NCBI GenBank assembly: GCA_964642445.1
Contig: CAZXQZ010000001.1
Coordinates: forward strand, 5,001-69,000
DNA from: SSC4 sp964642445
Lineage (GTDB): Bacteria; Chloroflexota; Anaerolineae; SSC4; Amarolineaceae
Reading direction: 5' to 3'
DNA: 64,000 bases
Numbering within the stretch: the stretch's first letter is position 1; each line of letters opens with the position of its first letter. A program made the translations under genes and the position numbers. The notes under the pieces are model-generated. The model did no database searches. It was given only the letters and a program-made list of their open reading frames with translations, and was not told the DNA's origin. Positions 1 to 6,511 of the stretch are shown piece by piece.

Positions 1-664
1 CACGCTGGGCGATAAAATCTTCAGCTGCTTGAATGATGCGGATGGTCTGGTTGTAACAGGACTTGGGATCGTCACCCCAGGTCACCAGGCCATGTTTGCC
101 CATGACCACACACTCGACCTGCGGGTTGTCACGCACCTGCTGCCCAATCCATTTGCTCAGGGTGAAGCCTGGCCGGATGTACGGTACCCACGCCATACGG
201 TCGCCATAGACCTCACGCGCCAGGCGCTCGCCATCGGCGGCACAGGCCAGGCTGATCACGGCGTCGGGGTGGGTGTGATCGGTGTGGGGCGCCGGCACAA
301 AGGCGTGCAGCAGCGTTTCGATCGACTGCCGCACCATGTTCGGCGCCAGCAGGGTGTGCGCCAGGTAACGGGTCATCTCTTCGTCGGTCATGGATTCGCG
401 CGCCATGAGCGGCAGCACATCGTCCAGGCGCAAACCGGCAAAATCCTGGCGCCCCATCGTGGCCAGGTCCGAGCCAGAACCTTTGACCCACAGGGTATGC
501 ACTGGCCGGCCGCGGAAGTCGGTTTCCATGACCTTGCTGCCCGTGTTTCCACCGTAGATGTTGCACACACTGCGGTCAGCGCCCAGGAGGTGAGAGCGGT
601 AGACGAGCAGGTCTAATCCAAACAAACCGGCCGCATCGGCATCGTTCCACAAGTTCTTCGGCAT
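1..664 (-). CDS. Bifunctional rhamnulose-1-phosphate aldolase/short-chain dehydrogenase, N-terminal part
   Basis: The visible 221 residues start MPKNLWNDADAAGLFG and continue with NIYGGNTGSKV, LWVKGSGSDL and, near residue 99, AFVPAPHTDHTHPDAV, whose histidines match the zinc site of class II aldolases. VMGKHGLVTWGD follows near the window edge. This layout matches the long bifunctional enzymes in which an aldolase splits rhamnulose-1-phosphate into DHAP and lactaldehyde and a fused dehydrogenase oxidises the lactaldehyde. The dehydrogenase part, if present, lies outside the window, so the fusion is an inference from family resemblance. GAGGAG precedes the ATG. It is the third gene of the rhamnose operon. 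Confidence 0.8.
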   Translation of the reverse strand, partial: MPKNLWNDADAAGLFGLDLLVYRSHLLGADRSVCNIYGGNTGSKVMETDFRGRPVHTLWVKGSGSDLATMGRQDFAGLRLDDVLPLMARESMTDEEMTRYLAHTLLAPNMVRQSIETLLHAFVPAPHTDHTHPDAVISLACAADGERLAREVYGDRMAWVPYIRPGFTLSKWIGQQVRDNPQVECVVMGKHGLVTWGDDPKSCYNQTIRIIQAAEDFIAQR

Positions 665-692
665 AGCTCCTCACTGCGCACGATACGATAGA

Positions 693-1520
693 TTATACAA
701 ACGCTGTCTGCGCCACGCCGAACGTTGCAGCGATTGCGCGCAGCTCCTCGGGGGTCAGTCCTTCCCCCATCTCATGATTGACCAGGTTCATGTACTCGTA
801 CCGCGCCGCTGTCTCGGCATATTCGATGCGGTCCGACGCGCGTTTGGCCGATATCTCGGAGCGTGCCACGACACCGTGTTTGCTCCAGATGACGATGCGG
901 TGGGTGCGCAGGCTTTCCATGGTGGCCTGCATCAACGGTGCGGAACCAGGCATGATGAATGGAACCACGCCGATCCCTTCGGGCAGGTTGACGATGGTTT
1001 CGGGCTGCCAGCGCAGCAGGTGCTGATTCAAGTAGGTGACGTCGCGATAGCGTGCAATGTGGCTGAGATAGGTCAGGTAGGGCGGTTGAGCATGAATCAC
1101 CGCGTGGAAGTTGGTGGCGGTGCGCTGCACCTGGTCCTGATGCACCGCCAGGTGCGAGTTGAACTCACTGGTGACCCGCGCAAACAGCCGGCGCGGCGAC
1201 GTGTACATCTGGGCCGTTGCACCTCCGGCATCGACGACCAGGGCAGCCAGGTTGGCCACCGGGTCATGGATGATCTCGCGCAAACGCCGGCCCGATCCGG
1301 TCACGATGAACAGCCGGCCGGCGAGCTCGGGGCTGGCCGTGGGCAGCGGGATCGTCTCGGCGACTGGGAAACGGCGCCGCACTTCGAGCGGCCAGCCGAC
1401 ATAGATCGAGATGTTGCCCGCGGCGCCTTCGCTGGCATTGATTTCGGACAGACGCAGGCCAGCCTCACCAATCAGGGTGAGCAGCTCATCGAGCTCAGGA
1501 AAGGGTGGATCGAGTGCCAT
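693..1520 (-). CDS. rhaD: Rhamnulose-1-phosphate aldolase
   Basis: The 275-residue protein has the length and block order of class II RhaD. NASEGAAGNIS lies near the N-terminus, followed by FIVTGSGRRLREI, DPVANLAALVV, TSEFNSHLAVH, FHAVIHAQPPYL (zinc-ligand region), PEGIGVVPFIMPG and VIWSKHGVVARS (third zinc ligand). The reaction cleaves L-rhamnulose-1-phosphate to DHAP and L-lactaldehyde in the cytoplasm. It sits 6 bp downstream of the kinase gene and 28 bp upstream of a second aldolase gene, so the three are probably co-transcribed. A second aldolase in the same operon looks redundant; see findings. Confidence 0.9.
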   Translation of the reverse strand: MALDPPFPELDELLTLIGEAGLRLSEINASEGAAGNISIYVGWPLEVRRRFPVAETIPLPTASPELAGRLFIVTGSGRRLREIIHDPVANLAALVVDAGGATAQMYTSPRRLFARVTSEFNSHLAVHQDQVQRTATNFHAVIHAQPPYLTYLSHIARYRDVTYLNQHLLRWQPETIVNLPEGIGVVPFIMPGSAPLMQATMESLRTHRIVIWSKHGVVARSEISAKRASDRIEYAETAARYEYMNLVNHEMGEGLTPEELRAIAATFGVAQTAFV

Positions 1521-1526
1521 AGACGG

Positions 1527-3008
1527 TCAAACTCCCATGTGGACCGCACGCAGGCGCAGATACTGCGCGTACGCAGTCTGCCAGCGGTCGTTGCTGTTTG
1601 GGTCGAACCGTGTGACCGGGAACGAGCGCGCAATCACGGCGCGCCCTTCGGCCAACGAGCCGATGTGGCCCAAAGCCAGGGCCTGCACCAGGGCATTACC
1701 CAGGGCGGTCGCTTCCACGGGGCCGGCCAGCACCGTACGCCCGGTGGCATCGGCAGTGAGCTGGTTGAGCAGCTGGTTTTGCGCGCCGCCGCCGATGATG
1801 TGAATGACGGGGTGTTCGCGCCCGGCCAGCTCGTCCAGGCGTTCGGCCACCCAACGATACTCGAGGGCCAGGCTTTCGAAGATGATGCGCAGCAGCGCAC
1901 CCCGGTTCGGCGGCACCGGCTGGCCGGTCTCCCTCAAGAAACCAACCACTGCGTCCGGCATGTCGGCGGGTGCGAGAAAGCGGTCGGCGCTGGGCAGAAT
2001 GATGCCAGCAAACGGCGGCGCCGCTGCGGCCAGTTCGACCAGGCCGGCGTATGACACCTCTTCGCCCCGCGCGGCCCAGCTGCGGCGGCACTCCTGCACC
2101 AGCCACAGGCCCATGATATTCTTGAGCAGCCGAAACGTTCCGCCGACGCCGCCCTCGTTGGTGAAGTTGTGCAGCATGGCGGCTTCACTGAGCACGGGTG
2201 CCGCGACTTCTACCCCCATCAGTGACCAGGTTCCCGAGCTGAGGTAGATCGCGGGTCCGTCGTGCATGGGGACGGCGGCCACCGCGGAGCCTGTGTCGTG
2301 GGTAGCCGGCGTAATGACCGGTATCGCGCGTCCCTCTATCTCCGCCGCCACCGCCGGCTGCAGCGTTCCCAGCTGCATTCCCGGCGCTACGATCTCGCCG
2401 AACATGGCCGTGGGAATGTCCAGCGCCGTCAGCACGTCACGTGCCCAATCGCCCGTGGTCGGGTTGTAACATTGGGTCGTCGTCGCGTTGCTGAACTCAT
2501 TGGCTTTGCGGCCGCTGAGCCAATAATTGAAGAGGTCCGGTATGGTGAGAAATGAAGCGGCCGCTGCCAGCAGGGGAGAGTGCGCCTCGGCCATGGCCAC
2601 CAGCTGGTACAACGTATTGATCGGCATGAACTGAATGCCGGTATGCACAAAGATGTCGGCGCGCGGCACCCGCGCCAGGGTTCGTTCCAGCACCCCCTGG
2701 GTGCGCGCATCCCGGTAGTGGACCGGATTACCGAGCAGGGTGCCATCGGCAGCCAGCAGGGCAAAGTCAACCCCCCAGGTGTCGACACCGAGGCTGGTGA
2801 TGGCTGGATAACGTGAGGCGGCTGCGGCCAAGCCGCGTTTGATGGCATGCCACAGCCGCAGCACGTCCCAGTGGAGGCCGGACGGCAGGCGCACCGGTTC
2901 ATTGGCAAATCGGTGCACCTCATTCAGGGTCAGGTGCTCGCCGTCGAAGTGGGCCGCCATCACGCGTCCACTCTCGGCACCCAGGTCGATGGCTAGGTAG
3001 GTGTTCAA
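1527..3008 (-). CDS. rhaB: Rhamnulokinase (FGGY family)
   Basis: This FGGY kinase phosphorylates L-rhamnulose. The N-terminal phosphate-binding block LAIDLGAESGRVM, GVDTWGVDFALL, the second ATPase-fold block ATHDTGSAVAAVP followed by YLSSGTWSLMG, and the adenosine motif IHIIGGGAQNQLLNQLTA are all visible and typical of rhamnulokinases. The start is uncertain. A TTG at 3008 places the first motif where the family has it. An upstream in-frame TTG at 3044 would add 12 residues and has AAAGAG four bases ahead. It is the first gene of the visible rhamnose operon; no rhaM, rhaA or regulator is visible upstream. Confidence 0.88.
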   Translation of the reverse strand: MNTYLAIDLGAESGRVMAAHFDGEHLTLNEVHRFANEPVRLPSGLHWDVLRLWHAIKRGLAAAASRYPAITSLGVDTWGVDFALLAADGTLLGNPVHYRDARTQGVLERTLARVPRADIFVHTGIQFMPINTLYQLVAMAEAHSPLLAAAASFLTIPDLFNYWLSGRKANEFSNATTTQCYNPTTGDWARDVLTALDIPTAMFGEIVAPGMQLGTLQPAVAAEIEGRAIPVITPATHDTGSAVAAVPMHDGPAIYLSSGTWSLMGVEVAAPVLSEAAMLHNFTNEGGVGGTFRLLKNIMGLWLVQECRRSWAARGEEVSYAGLVELAAAAPPFAGIILPSADRFLAPADMPDAVVGFLRETGQPVPPNRGALLRIIFESLALEYRWVAERLDELAGREHPVIHIIGGGAQNQLLNQLTADATGRTVLAGPVEATALGNALVQALALGHIGSLAEGRAVIARSFPVTRFDPNSNDRWQTAYAQYLRLRAVHMGV

Positions 3009-3073
3009 GCCCGACGTTCCAATCGTGCGGCAGGTAATCAGCAAGCGACTCTTTGCTGGCAGACGATCATACC

Positions 3074-3418
3074 CTAACGCCGCAGGCGTTCGGCCATGAT
3101 GCGCATCACGGTCAGCGCAAAATAGGGGTGATTCTGAACGAGCATCAAAAAACGTCGCTCATCGACCGGGGCCAGCTTCACGTCGGTTTTGGCCACGGCA
3201 TCGGCACTGCGCGGCTGCCGGTCGAGGATTGCCATTTCGCCAAAGATCTCGCCGGCGCCTAACGTGTCAATCACCGTGCCCTGGCGCAGCACCTCGACGG
3301 TGCCCTCCACGATGCCATACATGAAGTCCCCGGCATCTCCCTGCTGAAAGATGGATTGACCGGCCGCAAAGGTTACCGGATTCTTCTCGTTGCGCAAAAA
3401 CTCCACAGTTGTGGGCAT
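3074..3418 (-). CDS. Single-domain cyclic-nucleotide-binding protein
   Basis: The 114 residues form one cNMP-binding (Crp-type) beta roll. FAAGQSIFQQGDAGDFMYGI is the entry, LGAGEIFGEMAILDRQPRSA the phosphate-binding cassette with the Glu and Arg that contact a cyclic nucleotide, and a helical tail ends in MAERLRR. There is no DNA-binding helix-turn-helix, so it is not a complete Crp regulator. Proteins of this size usually act as stand-alone sensors or partner subunits. The ATG at 3418 is preceded by AGGAG at 11 bases; longer in-frame extensions upstream look non-coding. It lies 29 bp downstream of rhaB's far end but on the same strand reading toward it. Confidence 0.82.
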   Translation of the reverse strand: MPTTVEFLRNEKNPVTFAAGQSIFQQGDAGDFMYGIVEGTVEVLRQGTVIDTLGAGEIFGEMAILDRQPRSADAVAKTDVKLAPVDERRFLMLVQNHPYFALTVMRIMAERLRR

Positions 3419-3834
3419 CGGATCGTGTGCTCCTTGCACTAATGTTTGCTGGCTGCCTGACCAGCGGCGTGTCGCCCAACCAGGCAGGCTGCAGTCTCCG
3501 CGCCACACCAGGCGGAGGTCGTTTTGAATCAACATCATATTGGTGGTGGCCATACCCCACCCAGTCACTTCTCGCCTGGCATTTTAACAAAAATAGGCAG
3601 TGGCTGCAAGTCTCTCATGACTCGTGGGCATGGCACGTCTTCGGATTGTAAGGATAACAGACAGGTAGGACCTGTAACAGAACCGTCCTGTGCCGGGTCA
3701 ATCATGATGCAGCTGCCCACGTCCTGGCAAACCGCTGTGCGGTGTAGCCTGCGGCCAATGGCAGCCAATATTTTCATAGAAGGGGTGCTGTGCGGCGATC
3801 AGGCGCCCGCGGCAGCCCGCCAAGGAGCATGCTG
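3419..3834. promoter_or_regulatory. Divergent intergenic region (416 bp)
   Basis: No convincing gene is visible. The region separates the leftward cNMP-binding gene from the rightward SARP gene and so must carry promoters for both. It is locally less GC-rich (for example around 3585-3660) than its surroundings. I could not assign a clear -35/-10 pair or an operator. Confidence 0.4.
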
Positions 3835-4809
3835 ATGGACGGTCTCCATATATGCCTCTTCGGTCGCATCCGTGTGGCCCACGCGACCGATGCCGCAGAA
3901 GTGAAGATGCCCCCCACAGCCAGCGCTCTGCTTGCGTTTCTGCTGCTGCATCGTGAGCATTGCCAGTCGCGCGACGTGCTGGCCTGCCTGCGCTGGGGGG
4001 ATCAACCCCAGGAACAGGCACGTAATGCACTCAACACGGCACTCTGGCGTTTACGCCGCGCCCTGGAACCCGACGGCACACCGCGCGGCACGTACCTGGT
4101 TACCCTGCCCTCTGGTGAGATCGGTTTCAACTGGCAGAGTGACCACTGGGTCGACCTGATCACGTTCGAAACCGGCGCACAGCGTGTGCTGGCCGTGCCA
4201 CTTCACCACATGACCGCCGCGGATGCGGCGGATCTGGAAACGATCCTGCCGCTCTACGATGGTGACCTTCTGCAGGGCTTCTACGATGACTGGGCCCTGC
4301 GTGAACGCGAACGACTGCGCAGTCTGCATCTCGACTGCCTGGCTCACCTGATGGACTATTACGATCGGGTCGCCGATTTCGGCGCATCGCTGGCCATGGG
4401 TCAGAGGATCCTGGCCAGCGATCCGCTGCGTGAAGAGGTGCACCGGCACCTGATGCGCCTCTACCTGCGCAGTGGCCAGCGTTCCCTGGCGATTCGCCAA
4501 TACCACACCTGCTGCAGCGTGCTGCAGACCGAGCTGGACCTGCCGCCCATGGAAGAGACCGAGCGGCTGTACCGGCAAATGGTTTCCCCCACGCCCATTT
4601 CCGACCCGCCACCGGCGGGACAGGAACGGCATGCACACTGGCGGCGCCGCAGTACACCACCATCGACGCAGATAACACTGACACAAGCCGTGCAACAACT
4701 CAGCCGGGCCTTGCAGGCCTTCGAGGCTTCACAGTACCATCTGCAGAACGCCATGCACCTCGTGAATGCAGTTCTTAACAACGATTCGCCAAACGTGAGT
4801 GATCCGTGA
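3835..4809 (+). CDS. SARP/BTAD-family transcriptional activator
   Basis: The first 100 residues form an OmpR-type winged helix as in SARP proteins: LHICLFGRIRV, an Ala/Leu-rich helix, and NALNTALWRLRRALEP, which is the recognition-helix region. Residues about 110-250 are the bacterial transcriptional activation domain, ending in the conserved HRHLMRLYLRSGQRSLAIRQ and LDLPPMEETERLYRQM. A tail of about 70 residues, poor in known motifs and helical at its end, follows. It has no ATPase or TPR part, unlike the large relative at 60983-64000. The ATG at 3835 is chosen because AAGGAG sits seven bases upstream; another ATG at 3829 is too close. It lies just ahead of the injection-system operon and may control it (inference). 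Confidence 0.85.
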   Translation: MDGLHICLFGRIRVAHATDAAEVKMPPTASALLAFLLLHREHCQSRDVLACLRWGDQPQEQARNALNTALWRLRRALEPDGTPRGTYLVTLPSGEIGFNWQSDHWVDLITFETGAQRVLAVPLHHMTAADAADLETILPLYDGDLLQGFYDDWALRERERLRSLHLDCLAHLMDYYDRVADFGASLAMGQRILASDPLREEVHRHLMRLYLRSGQRSLAIRQYHTCCSVLQTELDLPPMEETERLYRQMVSPTPISDPPPAGQERHAHWRRRSTPPSTQITLTQAVQQLSRALQAFEASQYHLQNAMHLVNAVLNNDSPNVSDP

Positions 4810-4848
4810 TCGCGCGGTGATGCGCCGGTGAGTCTGTGGATGTAGGAT

Positions 4849-4878
4849 GCCGTCATCGATGAGGTGACGGCTTTTTTT
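4849..4878 (+). terminator. Rho-independent terminator after the SARP gene
   Basis: A 7-bp stem (gccgtca pairing with tgacggc, 9-nt loop) is followed directly by seven T residues. It ends the SARP transcript 40 bp after its stop codon, so the injection-system operon needs its own promoter between here and 4960. Confidence 0.85.
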
Positions 4879-4959
4879 GTTTCCGAGACCACCTGTGCCA
4901 TCTGGCAGTTAGGGCTTCTTGTTTGGTTTTCGGATCGATGCCCGACCGGTGGTGAGCCC

Positions 4960-5157
4960 ATGACATCATTCGAAGAGAGCACCCAGGCATTCATCGTGCG
5001 CTTCTGGCGCGAGCGGCGAGAGATCGAAGCGGCCCCGCCCGAATGGCGCGGTGTCGCCGAACACGTGCGCAGTGGCGATCGCTGCTACTTGAAGAGCTTC
5101 GATGAACTGGTGCAGTTCATCGCCTGGCATCTCAGCCAGGTCCAGCCGGAGGGGTGA
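4960..5157 (+). CDS. Small EWRGxxEHVRSG-type protein, first gene of the eCIS operon
   Basis: The 65-residue acidic protein starts MTSFEESTQAFIVRFWRE. The block EWRGVAEHVRSGDRCYLKSF is followed by DELVQFIAWHL. I do not know an experimentally defined function. A paralogue lies in this window at 57778-58008 with the same layout (FLVRLWRY, EWQGEVEHIQSGQRWGF, DLWHFL). The ATG at 4960 has GGTGGTGAG upstream; an earlier in-frame ATG at 4864 falls in the terminator stem and is unlikely. It precedes the cap-protein gene by 7 bp, so it is probably co-expressed with the injection system. Confidence 0.6.
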   Translation: MTSFEESTQAFIVRFWRERREIEAAPPEWRGVAEHVRSGDRCYLKSFDELVQFIAWHLSQVQPEG

Positions 5158-5164
5158 CTGCCTG

Positions 5165-5764
5165 ATGAGCCAATTCACGATTCTGCAGGACATCTCACGC
5201 GAGCTGCGGCGGCGCATCCACGCCGCTCTCAGCAGCGCGCCCGATGCCGACCTGGGTCTCAACAACCCGGAGACCGATATCACCCTGTCGCCGCCCGCGG
5301 ATGACCTGCAGGGTGCACCGCGCCTGTCGTTGTATCTGTATCACATGGAGCCAGACGCTCACCTGCGCAACCAGCGTGAGCTGGCCGTGGGGCGCGATGG
5401 CCTGCGTTTTCCCCCCCTGGCCGTGCAGCTGCGTTACCTGGTCACCCCCCTCGACGAGGAAGAGGAACACAACCAGTTGATGCTGGGTCGCATCTTGCAG
5501 CATTTTCACGACACACCGTTCATCGCCAGCCTGGAGGGTGTGCCACTCGACAACAGCCACGGTGGCAACAGCCCCCAGCTGCGTATCACCGTGGAGCCGC
5601 TGCGCATGGAGGAGCTGGCCAACGTCTGGCAATCCCTGGATGCCGATTACCGGCTGAGCCTGAGTTATCTGGTCCGCACGGTGACCATCGATTCCGACCA
5701 GGGCGTGCGCGAAGCCAAACGGGTGATCGAAGCGCATACCGGGGTCGGTTTGATGCCTGGTTAG
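5165..5764 (+). CDS. DUF4255/Pvc16-like sheath-terminator (cap) protein
   Basis: The 199-residue protein has the DUF4255 pattern. An N-terminal helix (ILQDISRELRRRIHAAL) is followed by LSLYLYHMEPDAHLRN, then PLAVQLRYLVTPLDEEEEH, HNQLMLGRILQHFHDTP, and a C-terminal beta region with LRITVEPLRMEELANVWQSL. In PVC, Afp and other contractile injection particles this protein caps the distal end of tube and sheath. The ATG at 5165 fits the family start; GGAGG lies about 13 bases upstream. It opens the structural part of the operon, where a DUF4255 gene is often found. Confidence 0.88.
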   Translation: MSQFTILQDISRELRRRIHAALSSAPDADLGLNNPETDITLSPPADDLQGAPRLSLYLYHMEPDAHLRNQRELAVGRDGLRFPPLAVQLRYLVTPLDEEEEHNQLMLGRILQHFHDTPFIASLEGVPLDNSHGGNSPQLRITVEPLRMEELANVWQSLDADYRLSLSYLVRTVTIDSDQGVREAKRVIEAHTGVGLMPG

Positions 5765-5766
5765 TC

Positions 5767-6447
5767 ATGATGCCAACTATCAAGATCGATCGTTTTTTCG
5801 TCCAACAGGCGCTGATCGTCGGTCGCGTACGCGATGGCTTGACCGAGATGCCAACCTTACAGCCACCGACGGTAACGCTGTATTACCAGGCAGCGGCCGG
5901 GCAGCCGCTGCCCCGCTATCCGCTGCAGCCGCGCCTGCAGGGCGACGGCAGTTTCGTTTTTGCCGGTGACCCCACGCGCGCCTTTCCACCGCTGACCGGG
6001 GTACAAACGCTGGACCTGCGCCTGGTGGTCGAGGCCGCGGGTTACCAGGCCGCCAGTGAAGATTTCAGCCTGAGCGCGGCAGACGTGACGCCGCAGCCGC
6101 AGCCGCGCACCATCGCCGGGCAGACGGTCATGCTACCGCTGCTTGCTGCGCCGTTGTTCGAGCACAGTTTCGACCTGCTGCCGCGGCCGATGAGCCTGAG
6201 CGGCCGTGTGGTGGATGCCGACAATCCCAACCAGGCGGTGGACGGGGCTGAGGTGCGCATCACGGCGCCGGCACCGCGCGGTCCGGTTTTCAGCAGTGCC
6301 AACGGCTTTTTCAATCTGCCCGATCTGCCCGTGGCACGCCAGGTGACGGTCCGCATCACAAAGGTCGGTTTCGTGGTGTTGGAAATACCTGTCACGTTGG
6401 ACTATCGCCAACCGGTCTATCAACAGACTTTTGCCCTCAATCCATAA
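5767..6447 (+). CDS. Carboxypeptidase-regulatory-like domain protein of the eCIS operon
   Basis: The 226 residues have no signal peptide. The first 130 residues are beta-rich without a recognised family. Residues about 140-220 form a carboxypeptidase-regulatory/transthyretin-like fold: MSLSGRVVDADNP, AVDGAEVRIT, SSANGFFNLPDLPVARQVTV, then a closing strand. Such domains act as rigid beta spacers or ligand-binding modules. The gene starts 3 bp after the cap gene and ends 64 bp before the first sheath gene, so a structural or decorating role in the particle is likely. A similar module is inserted in the second sheath protein. Confidence 0.68.
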   Translation: MMPTIKIDRFFVQQALIVGRVRDGLTEMPTLQPPTVTLYYQAAAGQPLPRYPLQPRLQGDGSFVFAGDPTRAFPPLTGVQTLDLRLVVEAAGYQAASEDFSLSAADVTPQPQPRTIAGQTVMLPLLAAPLFEHSFDLLPRPMSLSGRVVDADNPNQAVDGAEVRITAPAPRGPVFSSANGFFNLPDLPVARQVTVRITKVGFVVLEIPVTLDYRQPVYQQTFALNP

Positions 6448-6511
6448 TGTCCTTGTTCCCCGGCAGTGGCGCGCCTGGGTCCTACTGGCCAGCAGATAAA
6501 GGAGAACACAC

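Noticed and set aside
29..616. Long open frame on the plus strand at the left end
   Set aside because: It runs opposite to the aldolase, whose motifs match a known family; the plus-strand translation has no recognisable fold.
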